From a virus, in the IMG/VR virus record IMGVR_UViG_3300022920_000004, positions 1 to 64,000 of that record: a DNA stretch of 64,000 bases. One strand, written 5' to 3'. A model generated the notes under the pieces. It did no database searches. It saw nothing but the letters and a program-made list of their open reading frames with translations, and was not told where the DNA came from. Each line of letters opens with the position of its first letter. The first letter of the stretch is position 1. Positions 17,401 to 28,000 of this stretch are shown here, piece after piece. The translations under genes and the position numbers were made by a program.

Positions 17401-18640
17401 AAATAGCATATTAGATTTAGATGGTATTGATAGTTTAGAAGATATTGAATTATATGTAATAGATCAATATGGACAGCTTAAAGATATTAGTGGTATTCAT
17501 GCTAAAGATTGGACTAAAACTAAAAAGAATTGGAAAGGTTCTATTTATATGAAAACTAAATTATCTAATGGTAATCCATTTTATTTAAACTTAAACTTTG
17601 GTAAAGTATCTACAAAACAAGCTGAAATTATATTTGAAGTATATAGAAGTTTATTACAAAAAGGCAATAGACCAACTTCATTGATTAGTAATTTAGCACC
17701 TAATATACAATCATTAATTAAAAATAATTTAAAGAAAGAAATTGATTTAATTACAAAGACTGAAAATAAACCTTTTAATGAAATTATTATATCTGAATTA
17801 TTAGATTTAATATTTTGGGATGGTTCTAAAACAACAATGTCTGGTGATAAAAATGTTAAAAGTAGACTTCGTATTAATTATGAAACTAAAAGTGTTGAAT
17901 TTGGTGATAAATCTTATAAATTAAATGAACTTGGTGATGATAAAAAAGCTGAGTTTGTTGATTGGGTTTCTAAAAATAAAAATAGAAACTTTAAATTTAA
18001 ACCAAAACCTAGTGATATTAATCAAGCTTTAAATAGTACAGGTATAGACTACTTAGAATATGCTATTGCTGAGAAAGTTATTAATACAAATGCTAAAGTT
18101 AATCAACCATTATTTGAAGGTTTTACTAATTTATATTTGACTAATAGTATTGGTGGAGAAACTGCTGTACCAAAACCTAAAGCTGTTAACAAAGGTTTTA
18201 ATAAATCTACAGATACTAATTTAAAATTTGCTGAAGTAGATGGTAAAAGATATTATGCTAGTGCTGATAGTGGTAGAGTATTTGTAAGTAAAGATTTAGA
18301 TAAAGTAGATGGTAGAACTCCTTATGTACATGAACAAGTTGGTGCTTTAATTACAGATGTTAATTTAATTAATAAAATTGAAGCTAATATTCGTGGTAAT
18401 ATGTTTGCTGGAGCACCTGATATTAAATTAAATAAAAACTTTTCAAATAAATCTGAAAATAATGATGAAAATATTAGGATATCTCAAAATTTTATTGTAC
18501 CTTTGCAGGAGAATCCTTTATCTGATGAAGCTAAAACTATTGAAGATAAGCCTCTAAAGAAAAAAAGAGTTAAATTATCTAAAAAAGAAGCACAAGCTAG
18601 AGCATTAGCAGCAGCTAATAAATTAAACAAAAAATGTTAA
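14459..18640 (+). CDS. Giant internal virion protein, probable vRNAP-associated cargo
   Basis: A 1,393-residue protein. The N-terminus carries a tandem short motif (EEFIIEHD then KEFIIDHG, residues 4-27). Two Gly-rich hydrophobic stretches occur at about 155-180 and 350-375. A long coiled-coil region (about 500-750) has heptad-rich Ala/Glu/Lys sequence, and the C-terminal ~30 residues are very basic (KKKRVKLSKKEAQARA). It directly precedes the vRNAP gene by 3 bases. In crAss-like phages the vRNAP gene is flanked by such giants, thought to be co-packaged. Its exact function is unknown to me. Confidence 0.5.
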   Translation: MGDEEFIIEHDNSISTDYDKEFIIDHGPDIKYDNRIQGLDTSKYTKYLGDNIFVPTSGIDGLNSSRASMQPITHKLGNALGRLTNIIPEAVGSVASALDFEDYFNQDDEVGNWLTDITEEWKQSTNEALPIYRQNPGKSLDFGDSGWWIENGSALVNSIGGFAIGGGVITKGLTGLSKLTKAKKLAELMLTTNKAERVNRGIQTGITATMLNQSEAILESMSVYDDIYNETLLKLNEENPGSADLPGQLEENKAAARQKAADAASATVMANRANILLNITSANMFLKAPKLSNNLLKKETFRTSAKTGLIEGVQESAEESINFLAGEYGRAVGRDQEYGVKEILNDLGKPEAIEAALLGFIGGMGQTIVTKEGVNRVQKTVDPITGEKMSVKEYNNQAYNKQKDIIDENEANAKKSQVKSFTNSFNNVAENLKILDAVKKAKAEGNTEEVKRLKDLHLDNTAYYNFQNGTTESLIKLYEELRDGEQKEDMSKDYKELANKAITKIKTLENFYNESGKYNNHQQVYINRSNRYNLENYIDEVGVEVSKVSNNLNGFISKISELSTGVKSDTNIGGYFLDINNIEFNPAKEAGDTKAANELEELKTVIKNSGDYKSLLELKEAKVKLAKELKDNIIENSLITSKEYQQAFKERVDSVRQTAEENIDKQVKNVEKEIKNDEVIKNEADRQAEIAAKNAETEQAIADKKAEVAQTTENLNNLADNFNVGETTDLENMFGEKYKGVSGEILSVEENADGTRTIEAMLDDGTTISTNDKVEPNFKNDNIEDVYNTDGSVEENTSNEESVKKADEIADTKEAEKDGKKLSDVKLMSTYRDSGKTLKGIPQAYIDYEREPINKVGTKVYFEINKSIGDGLKKGNNFTKATELYNDFISGKELSAEDKNFMVDYLPFKAKINNSETVYTFLESKPNSTNPKSLESYNNRTRPLRISLINHLKNGSDINSLYTTVKGQYGGSIQLDTKGSENSILDLDGIDSLEDIELYVIDQYGQLKDISGIHAKDWTKTKKNWKGSIYMKTKLSNGNPFYLNLNFGKVSTKQAEIIFEVYRSLLQKGNRPTSLISNLAPNIQSLIKNNLKKEIDLITKTENKPFNEIIISELLDLIFWDGSKTTMSGDKNVKSRLRINYETKSVEFGDKSYKLNELGDDKKAEFVDWVSKNKNRNFKFKPKPSDINQALNSTGIDYLEYAIAEKVINTNAKVNQPLFEGFTNLYLTNSIGGETAVPKPKAVNKGFNKSTDTNLKFAEVDGKRYYASADSGRVFVSKDLDKVDGRTPYVHEQVGALITDVNLINKIEANIRGNMFAGAPDIKLNKNFSNKSENNDENIRISQNFIVPLQENPLSDEAKTIEDKPLKKKRVKLSKKEAQARALAAANKLNKKC

Positions 18641-18643
18641 ACA

Positions 18644-21600
18644 ATGAGTTGTTTTATAGAAGTAAAAATTAATGGAAAACCAGTTGTATCTCAATTACAA
18701 CCTAAAATCCTAGAAATCCTTAAAAATAATCCTCATATTGTGTTAGAACAGTATGGGGATTTAAAGTATGTGGATGAATTAACAGATGAACAATTTGAAG
18801 AAGTTGCTGGTAAAAACTTTAATTACTTTGAAGACCCTTCTTTTTTAGGTGATTTTGGTGATTGGAAAAATAGTGACTCTAATATTAGACCTGAAAATGT
18901 TTATGACAATGGAGAACCTAAACTACATCAAGATAAAAATAATAAGAAATATTTTTATAGAAACAAGTATAATGATAAAGTTTACTTTCCATTAGAACAA
19001 AATGGTTTAAATTACATATATTCTAGTGAAGAGATACAAGATGGTACTCAATTACTAGCATATAAGCTGTTTACACGTAACTTTAATAATGACTGGAATG
19101 ATTTATCATTTATGAATGATAAAGCTACTAAAGAGGTTATTAAAGAGTATATGGAAGCTAGGATTGATACTTTAAGAAATATTGATTATGAATACGAAGC
19201 TGATGCTGTAGAAGATTCTTTAATTTATATTGATGAATGGGTTGATAATGTTAATGAATACTTTGAAAAGTTAGGATTTAAAATTGAAGAAACTGATTCT
19301 GAAATTCAAGATGAAACTGCTGATAATTCTAGAGGTTGGAGTAAAACATCACATGAAATGTCACCTAGTAGTAGTGTTGGTAGAAATATTTGGGCATTTT
19401 TATCTTTTTTACCAACTAGTAAATCTGCAGATCTTGTATTTAATGAATATGGTTTTGAAGATGTAAATGATATTTATAGTACATTAATATCTGAATTAAA
19501 AGATTTAAGTCCTACTATTATAGGTGGTCAAGTTGAAGATGTTTTTCAAACTATGCTTGATAAAATAGGTGAATTAGCTCATAAGAAACCTTATTTTAAA
19601 GAACTTTTAAATATATTAAATAATCCAAGTTTATCAGAAAATAGAAAGTCTGAATTTACACAAGCATTTAATTTAGTTAAAAACCCATACTTTGTTTCTG
19701 AAGTTGATTTTAGTGGTAAAAATAATATTAAACATACAGTTAAAGATGTAAGTCAAGTTAATGCTAACTTTAATTCTATTAAACGTGAATGGGGTTTCAA
19801 CTTTGAAACTATGTTTATAGATAAAGGTGTTTTAGATACTGTTAAACTTACTGAAATTAGAGACAGGACTAAAATGATTAGATCTGAAGTTGATCAGCTT
19901 AGAAAGACTATAAAGACTCCTGCAGATCTTGTACCAGCTATTAATAAAATACTTACAGTATTACATGATTTTGGTGCAGTAACTACAGAAGAAGGTTTTA
20001 AGTCTTATATAGGACAACTTGAAGATGTAATTATTCCAAATGAAGAATTATTAAATAATGTAAATGATGTATTATCTATTGTAGAGAAATTTGGTGATAA
20101 TTTACTTACTAAAGATCCTAAAAATAAAATTAAAGTATTTGATTATGATAAGTTTATTAATCCATTTAATACACAATCTTTATTTAGTGATTTAGCTAAA
20201 GAAGAAGCTTTTTATAAAGCTGATGGTTCTGATGCAAGTATTTATAGTGCTAAAAAATCATATTGGGTTTATAGCTTACCTTCTTATTTAGGTGGTGAAA
20301 TTAATAAATGGAAATCTAATATAGATGAACTTGAAAATTTATATAGAGAACCTGGTAATGAATCATCTAAAGTATTACAATATTTACTTGGTTATGAAGT
20401 AAATAGACTTGATAAAGTTAGAATACCAATTGCTGAAGCTAGAATTAAAGCTATTAACTTTGGTATATTTAATGTATTTCAAGAAAAGAAAACTGATGAC
20501 AATAGTTCTGACCCTAAGAATAATGGTGAATTATCTAAGACAGATGCTAATGTTGATAGTATGAATAGAGTTTTAGCGTATGTTAAAGGACAACAAAGTT
20601 TATTTAATACACCAACTCCTGCAGATAAATCAACTGCATATTTATTATCACATGGTTATTTTTTAAATACAAACATTAATCAAATTATAGATAAAAAAGC
20701 TGTCTTACCTTCTAAAGTAATACAAGTATTTTATGATTATTTTAGTAGTGAATATACTAGAATGATTAAAGCTGTTGAAACTATTAATGATCCTAATGCT
20801 AAAAAATATGTGCATTATCATCATAATAAATTTGGTGAAACTCATAAAAATGGTAAACTTATAGGTAATGCATTTAAATCTCAAATATTTGAAGGTTTAA
20901 GTTTTGAAAATATTAAAGATGTTTTACCTGAAATTGCTGATAAAATTTATCAAGATGATGGTAGACCAGCTTTAAAAACTATTGATTCATACGAAACTCA
21001 AATTAAAGATTATATACATAATATTTTAAAAGAAGGTATTGCTGATAAAGTTAGTTTTTTAACTAATGAAGGTATTATAACACCTAATAAAAATACTAAA
21101 GGTGGTTATGATTCAAATGGTATTGATGGTGCTATAATGAAAGCTTATGAAGCTTATGATTATCCAGTAATGAATGCTGTTAGTGATTATTATATTAATG
21201 GCTTAATTAGTAATGTTGAGTATTCTAAAATGTTTTCTGGAGATCCTGCATATTATAAAAACATGGTTGATTATGCTAAACGTATTCCATCTACTTATAC
21301 TGATGGTTTACAACTTAGATTAATGAACAATGATGAATTAACTTTTAACGCTGCAATTGTTACAGGTGTTGAAATTGCTGGTAGAAATCTTGCTGATATT
21401 AAAGAAATTGCTGGTGAAAAAATTGCTAATATGTATTCTAAAGGTAAAGTTAATACTACAGATGCACAAGCTTGGATTACACCTGCAAGATGGGAATTCT
21501 TAGTTAAAAGACTTGGTTTATGGAATAAATATCATGAATCAGCTTATCCTAAGATGTTAGGAACTGATAACACACCTTTTACTGATAAAGAAATTAAAGC

Positions 21601-24600
21601 TGTTGCACAACCTTTAAAAGGTGTTTATTTTAAAAGAAATAATGGTGTACCAACATTTTTAAAGTATTCTCAAGCTGTATTATTACCTGGTTTAATTAAA
21701 GGTACTGATTTACAGAGATTATATGATAAAATGGTTGAGAATGGTATTGATGAAACTATTACTTTTGATGGTATTAAAGTAGGTGCTACAACAACAGATA
21801 CTATTCATAATGAAGATGGTACATTATTAGAAGATTTTAATCTTACACCTTTAGAAATGGATAACAGAGGTTGGAAGTTACAACAAAATTTACCAACTAA
21901 AGGTATTAAAGATACTGATACAGGTTCTCAAATACAAAAGAATGTATTAGCTGGTATTGCTCATAATATGGAGAAACTATTTACTAAAAATGGTTCTGAT
22001 ATTACAGGTAAGGATTTATATAAAGATATTAATAATATTGTAGGTGCTTTATCACAAAAAGGTGTAGATGAGTTATCTAGAGAACTTGGTATAGATGAAG
22101 CAGGTAAAATAAATAATAAAGAAGGTCTTTATAAATTATTACTTGATGAAGCTAAGAAACGTAACATTAATGAAAACTTAATTAAATCTTTAGAGAAGGA
22201 ATTAACTATTTATGGTATTCCACAGGCTCAAAGTAAATTAATGAATATGTTTATGTCTATCGTTAAAGATAGAATTGTTAAAATTAAGACTAATGGAGGT
22301 TCTTTTATTCAAGTATCTAACTTTGGTATTGATAAATTAAATTATAAAGATACTCCAGGTGTTAAATGGTTTGTAGATCCTGTTAATGGTTTAAAACCAC
22401 CTCATATTGTTGATGTAGAAATTGATTTTAAAAATAAAGAAACTGGTGAAATTGAAAAACGTACTGTTAAAAAGATTAAACCTGGTCAAGTATTATTACC
22501 TGGTTCACTTTTAACTAAGTATATACCTAATTGGAAAGATATTCCTGCTGATAAATTAAAAGAAATGATATCTCCAGAGATATTAGAAAATATTATTGGT
22601 TATCGTATTCCAAATCAAGGTTTATCTTCAAATGATGCTTTAGAGATTGTAGGATTTTTACCTGAAGGTATGGGAGATGCTGTAGTTGCATATTCTGAAA
22701 TACCTACTAAAACTGGGTCAGATTTTGATATAGATAAAATGTTTATGATGATTCCATCATTCTCACAAGAGGATAATGGAAACTTAGTTTACGCTAAACC
22801 TATATTAGACGAAGAAGGTAATGAATTACCTCTATCAGAACAACCTAAAGAAGTATTGCAAAATAAATTAATAGAGTCTTATAAAGCTGTATTCTTACAT
22901 CCTGACGTTGTTAAAGATGTAATGACACCAATTGATTTTGATTATATTAAAAGAGATATTAATACTATATTTGAACAATCTGGTAAACAAAAAGACTTAC
23001 ATCATTTTGATGTTACTAGTCAAATTAATATAAAATATGATTTCTTAGCTGGTAAAGCTGGTGTTGGTCAAACGGCTAATATGTTAGTAGACCACGTAAG
23101 AGGAATGTTTACTAAAAATTCTTTAAGAGATACTTATATAGGTTGGGGACATAAAAATAATGTTAATGAAACATTATTTGATAAAGAATATTCTGTAGAA
23201 TTAAATGCTGAAGATTCTAAATATATATCTGAAACTGTTGGAATACCAATTGAAGAAGCTATTAAATATAAAATTAGTAATTCTATATCTGCAATTTTAA
23301 ATGCATTTGTTGATATTGCTAAAGATCCTTATATTACTAGAGGAAATTGGACTACACAGACTTCTAACGTTGGACTTATGATGTTAAGAGCTGGAATGCA
23401 CCCAATGTATGTTAATAGATTTATAGGACAACCTGTTATTAAAGAATATATTGATTTTGTAGTAAATGCTGAATCTAAATTTAATAATGAGCAGGGTAAT
23501 ATTAGAGAATTATTTTTAAAACATTATCTTAGAGAAAATGATGAGCCAGAACCTATGTATGATGAAAATCTTCAAGTACTATCATTAAAAGATTTAGATA
23601 AAGAGATTAAAAATTATACTTTTGAAAATCAATATCCAATTATACAAAAATTCTTTGAATTACAAGATCATTCTAAAAAAGTAGTACAAGGTATTAATGC
23701 TGCTAAACCTGATACACAATCATCAGGTAAAGATTTATCAAGTAGACTAATTGCTCAAAATATAATTGAAGAAATTGAAAATGCTGATTATAAAAAAGAA
23801 GTGGGGGCATTAACTAACTTTAGTGATAAATTAGTAGACCCAACAACTGGTGAAGAAACTATTTTAGGACATTATGTTAATAATTCTGTGTATTGGTTAG
23901 ATAGTGTAGTTAAAGCAAATCCTAATTTGTTTCAAATGGCTAATAAGAATGTTGAAAATACATTTAATGTTATCTCACAACAAATTAGAGGAACTAAATT
24001 ATTAAATCAAGATATTGCAGATTCATTATATAGTTCATATTATGCATACTCATTATCTGGTTTTGAAGCCCTTCAACTTAAAAATCCTGCTGTAGAATTA
24101 TTTGTTGAATTACCAAAACAATTAGCTGAATATAAACTTGAAGATGATACTAATTATTTATTAAACCAATTGGAAATTATATCTGATGGTGGTATGAGTT
24201 ATATTAAACTTCAAAATAAGAAGCGTTCTGAAGGTATACAAAATAAATTGTATAGAGGTTGGAAAGATTTATTTGAAGATAATAGAGATTTAGCAACTAA
24301 ATTAGTAAAGTATGCTTATTATCAATCTGGTTTTAAGAATAATATTAATGAATTTTTTAGTCATATTCCACATGAGTATTTAGTAGAAAATAGATTGAAT
24401 TATTACATTTATGATTTAGATGCTTCTACTAATAATATTCAAACTAAGTTTATAGACCAAATGTTTAGACATCAAGCTAATAATACATTACTTGTACCAA
24501 ACTTACCTAAGAAATTAGTTAGTGAATTAAAGGAAGGTATTTCATATAGATTTGAAAACACAGATTATGTTGAACTTAAACCTTTTGCAAAAGTTGGTGA

Positions 24601-25024
24601 TAATCTAGTAAAATTAGAAGGATATAATACAGATGGTAGTGGTATTTATGTTAAAACATTTAAATTAGGTATTGATAAAAACTTTATTGAATATAAATAT
24701 GATAAAGATGTTAAAATGTCTCAAATACCAAGTAATACTCCTGCTAATATGGAAGATATTAATAGTTATTTAAAGACTTTAAAAGTATCTAAAAAACCAG
24801 GTGAATTAAATACTAAGACTAAGAAAGTTAATACTGTACCAGCTCTTACAGAAGCTGAGAAGGAGTTTAATGATATTAATAAATCAGAAGCTTCAACTCA
24901 ATATCAAGAATTAGTAGATGAGGTTATTGAAACTGCTGGTAAAACAAATCAATTAGATTTGTTTTCTCAGGATATAAATGATAAGTTAGATGAATTTGAT
25001 AATGGTTGTAAAAATAATAAATAA
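18644..25024 (+). CDS. Virion-packaged RNA polymerase (phi14:2 gp66 / crAss gp47-like, DFDID loop)
   Basis: A 2,126-residue single-chain RNA polymerase candidate. The decisive motif is TKTGSDFDIDKMF, with the three catalytic Asp at residues 1360, 1362 and 1364. It is preceded by YRIPNQGLSS and GFLPEGMGDAVVAY, which fit the double-psi beta-barrel region of two-barrel RNA polymerases. Upstream, KIKPGQVLLPGSLL also looks barrel-like. The family is known from Cellulophaga phage phi14:2 gp66: it is packaged in the virion, enters with the DNA and transcribes early genes, and is related to eukaryotic RNA-silencing polymerases. Length agrees with that family. Residues 85-105 hold an FGDW...NGEP motif shared with the next protein. 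The leftward arm is its likely template. Confidence 0.9.
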   Translation: MSCFIEVKINGKPVVSQLQPKILEILKNNPHIVLEQYGDLKYVDELTDEQFEEVAGKNFNYFEDPSFLGDFGDWKNSDSNIRPENVYDNGEPKLHQDKNNKKYFYRNKYNDKVYFPLEQNGLNYIYSSEEIQDGTQLLAYKLFTRNFNNDWNDLSFMNDKATKEVIKEYMEARIDTLRNIDYEYEADAVEDSLIYIDEWVDNVNEYFEKLGFKIEETDSEIQDETADNSRGWSKTSHEMSPSSSVGRNIWAFLSFLPTSKSADLVFNEYGFEDVNDIYSTLISELKDLSPTIIGGQVEDVFQTMLDKIGELAHKKPYFKELLNILNNPSLSENRKSEFTQAFNLVKNPYFVSEVDFSGKNNIKHTVKDVSQVNANFNSIKREWGFNFETMFIDKGVLDTVKLTEIRDRTKMIRSEVDQLRKTIKTPADLVPAINKILTVLHDFGAVTTEEGFKSYIGQLEDVIIPNEELLNNVNDVLSIVEKFGDNLLTKDPKNKIKVFDYDKFINPFNTQSLFSDLAKEEAFYKADGSDASIYSAKKSYWVYSLPSYLGGEINKWKSNIDELENLYREPGNESSKVLQYLLGYEVNRLDKVRIPIAEARIKAINFGIFNVFQEKKTDDNSSDPKNNGELSKTDANVDSMNRVLAYVKGQQSLFNTPTPADKSTAYLLSHGYFLNTNINQIIDKKAVLPSKVIQVFYDYFSSEYTRMIKAVETINDPNAKKYVHYHHNKFGETHKNGKLIGNAFKSQIFEGLSFENIKDVLPEIADKIYQDDGRPALKTIDSYETQIKDYIHNILKEGIADKVSFLTNEGIITPNKNTKGGYDSNGIDGAIMKAYEAYDYPVMNAVSDYYINGLISNVEYSKMFSGDPAYYKNMVDYAKRIPSTYTDGLQLRLMNNDELTFNAAIVTGVEIAGRNLADIKEIAGEKIANMYSKGKVNTTDAQAWITPARWEFLVKRLGLWNKYHESAYPKMLGTDNTPFTDKEIKAVAQPLKGVYFKRNNGVPTFLKYSQAVLLPGLIKGTDLQRLYDKMVENGIDETITFDGIKVGATTTDTIHNEDGTLLEDFNLTPLEMDNRGWKLQQNLPTKGIKDTDTGSQIQKNVLAGIAHNMEKLFTKNGSDITGKDLYKDINNIVGALSQKGVDELSRELGIDEAGKINNKEGLYKLLLDEAKKRNINENLIKSLEKELTIYGIPQAQSKLMNMFMSIVKDRIVKIKTNGGSFIQVSNFGIDKLNYKDTPGVKWFVDPVNGLKPPHIVDVEIDFKNKETGEIEKRTVKKIKPGQVLLPGSLLTKYIPNWKDIPADKLKEMISPEILENIIGYRIPNQGLSSNDALEIVGFLPEGMGDAVVAYSEIPTKTGSDFDIDKMFMMIPSFSQEDNGNLVYAKPILDEEGNELPLSEQPKEVLQNKLIESYKAVFLHPDVVKDVMTPIDFDYIKRDINTIFEQSGKQKDLHHFDVTSQINIKYDFLAGKAGVGQTANMLVDHVRGMFTKNSLRDTYIGWGHKNNVNETLFDKEYSVELNAEDSKYISETVGIPIEEAIKYKISNSISAILNAFVDIAKDPYITRGNWTTQTSNVGLMMLRAGMHPMYVNRFIGQPVIKEYIDFVVNAESKFNNEQGNIRELFLKHYLRENDEPEPMYDENLQVLSLKDLDKEIKNYTFENQYPIIQKFFELQDHSKKVVQGINAAKPDTQSSGKDLSSRLIAQNIIEEIENADYKKEVGALTNFSDKLVDPTTGEETILGHYVNNSVYWLDSVVKANPNLFQMANKNVENTFNVISQQIRGTKLLNQDIADSLYSSYYAYSLSGFEALQLKNPAVELFVELPKQLAEYKLEDDTNYLLNQLEIISDGGMSYIKLQNKKRSEGIQNKLYRGWKDLFEDNRDLATKLVKYAYYQSGFKNNINEFFSHIPHEYLVENRLNYYIYDLDASTNNIQTKFIDQMFRHQANNTLLVPNLPKKLVSELKEGISYRFENTDYVELKPFAKVGDNLVKLEGYNTDGSGIYVKTFKLGIDKNFIEYKYDKDVKMSQIPSNTPANMEDINSYLKTLKVSKKPGELNTKTKKVNTVPALTEAEKEFNDINKSEASTQYQELVDEVIETAGKTNQLDLFSQDINDKLDEFDNGCKNNK

Positions 25025-28000
25025 TGGCTTGTAAAATATTTAGAAATAAAGAAAATGAAATAGTTAATGTAGAGGCTCCTAATAAAAAGGAGTCTCTATT
25101 ATACAAAGCTATATTAGAATCATCTGAAATTAATGGTGATAAAGAATTAGCAATTAGACAATGGGTTACTGCTTATTTAGATGATTTTAAGAAGAAATTT
25201 GGAGATTGGGAAAATAACCCTGATGAATTTGTAGGTGATTTAGATGTTAATGGTGAACCAACTATAGAATTTTTTAATAAAGAATATGGTAAATTATTTG
25301 AAACTATTGAAACGGGTGATAAGAATATCTTAGAAGTTGATGAAAAATGGGTTGAAAGTAAGAAAAATATAATCTTAAAATCTATAACTGAAACTGTTGA
25401 TGATAATTATGATTCTAAAATAGATTTAACTACTGTTGAAGGTAAAATTACAAAAGTTTATAATAAACTACAAGATACTATTACTCATCAATTTAGACTT
25501 ATTAAAAGATTAGACGGTAGTGGTAAAGATTTTCAAAAAAATAAACAACAACGAATTGAAGAATTTGAAAAATTAACTAAAACTATTGAAAATTATAGAG
25601 ATGTTAATAAACTTAAAGGTGTTTTAACTTATTTAGAACATGCTCAAAAAAGTATTACAACACTTGAAAATAGCTTACGTAAGAAAGATAAATCAGTTGA
25701 TGATATAGAGCAAGTAATAAAAAATTATGAATCTTACAAAGCCATATTTAATATTATAGATGATATATCTGAATTATATCACGATTCTATACGTGCTGGA
25801 CATATCTCTGCTAAACCTGATATTTTAAAGCAAATCAACTATATTAAAAGTAAACATAATAACATTAATGGTGATATTAGTGGTTTAGTTAAAGATTATT
25901 TAAGACATACTTTAAATGATATTAAAAACTTTCCTAAAGTTGAAAGTAAATGGAAAGATACTTTAGAGAAAGAATATAATGAAACTGTTAGTAAAGTCTA
26001 TGGTAGTAAAGGTAAAACTCATAAAGAAAATTGGATTAATGAAAAATTACAAGAATTTAAACCTCAAATACAAAAGGATATAAATAAGGCTACAGATGCA
26101 TTAATTGATAACACTGCTTATGATATATCAGGATTTGCAAAAAACTTGATGAGTGGCTTTGAAATTAACTCTGACATAGTACAAATGTTTACTTCAATGG
26201 CTTTAGAAGTACGAGATAATATTATTGCTGACGTTACTGTTGTAGATGGTGAATTAGATGCATTATTTAAAGAATATAATAAAACTAATGGTGGTTATAA
26301 TCCTCGTAAACAATTTAAAGATATTATAGAAGTTGATTCTAAAGGTAATCATTTCTTTAAAGGTAAATATAAAACTGAATTTATGGAGAAGCATTATGAG
26401 CTTCAAAATAAATATAGTGAGATGTCAGCTATTAAAGAAAAATTAAAAGATAATCGTACAGATAAAACTCTTATAGCTGAATTAAAGGGTCTAAAAAAAA
26501 TTACTAAAGCTCTTAAAGATGATTTGTATATTTCAAGTCATTATAAAATATCTAAAGTTCATCCTAAATGGTTAAATGATTTTAGTAAAGTAAGTGAATC
26601 TAATATGAAAGTATTGAATGAAGCTTATAATAGATTAGAAACTGCTAATCTTAATACTAATGGATTTAGTTCTTTAATAATGGATGTTGGTTTTGTACCA
26701 GACACTTTATTTTATAAATTACCATCTATTACAGCTAGTAATTTTGAATTAGTACAATCTGGTAATACTAAAGGGTTGTTTGTAGATAAGATTAAAGATT
26801 TAACCACTATAAAAGCTGATGATATTGGGTATGCTACAGTTAAAACTAATTCTTCTGGTGAAATATTAAAAGATTTACCAATACATTTTAGAAATAAAAT
26901 TGATTCTAAAACTCAATCTTGGGATATTTTTACAATGTTAAAAATGGAATCTCATAATGGTATTGCATATAAACATCGTGCTAAGAAAGAGATTTATATG
27001 AATATGGTTATTGATATGGTTAGTAATAAAGATTTCTATGTTACTAAAGGAACTAGTGTTACTAAACAATTTTCTAAATATGCTAAACACAATAAAGAAG
27101 TTATTAAAAAAGGTGGTAGTAATATAGAAGATAAGTTACGTGATATAATGGATACTTTCATGTATGATATAACTAAGAAAGATGCTGGTAAACTTGGTCC
27201 TATTGATGTTCAGAAGCTAACAGGAATGATTAATGGTTATACTGGTATGATTGGTATGTCAATGAATTATCATTCAGCATTAGTCAATTTAGCAGGTGGT
27301 TATGCACAATTTATAATAAGTGCTGTAGCTAAAGACGTTATTAGTGTTAAAGATTTAAGAAAAGCATTTGCTGTGTATCATAAAAATACTGTAGATAATG
27401 CTAAAGATTTAAATTCTGCTGGTGAAGATTCATTTGTTAGTAAAATTAATGTAATGTTTGATACCTTTGGTGGACAACAAATTGGTACAGAATCATTTAT
27501 TAAAGATAAAGGTTGGAAGAAGTTTGCTAATATGCATGGATTAACATTTATGCATTCATTAGGAGAACATCAATTACAGTCTATTTTAACGATGGCTGTG
27601 CTTAATTCAACTAAAGCATTAGATAATAATGGAAGTGTCATTAAAGAAGCTAATAAAGAGCTTACTGTATTAGATGCTATTAAGTTAGAGGATGGTAAAT
27701 TAAAAATGAATCCTAAATTAGTTTATACAAGTCATTCACCTCTTACTAAATGGGAAGATGGTGGTAGAGTGCAAATGCAATCTAAGATTAAGTATAAAAT
27801 GATGGAAACTCTTGGTAGATATGATAATAATCATAAATCTGAGTTTGAAAAAACTTGGTTAGGTAGTTTATTATTTATGTATAAAAGATATTTCTTATCA
27901 ATGGGTGTTAGCAGGTTTAGAAATATTGGACACAGTATTAAAGATAAGGATAATATTGATGATGATTTAAAGTTTTATTCTAATGCTAATAAACGATTTG

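Noticed and set aside
18498-18505. TACCTTTG box 140 bases before the vRNAP gene
   Set aside because: It lies inside coding sequence of the 1,393-residue protein and has no TTG element at suitable distance.
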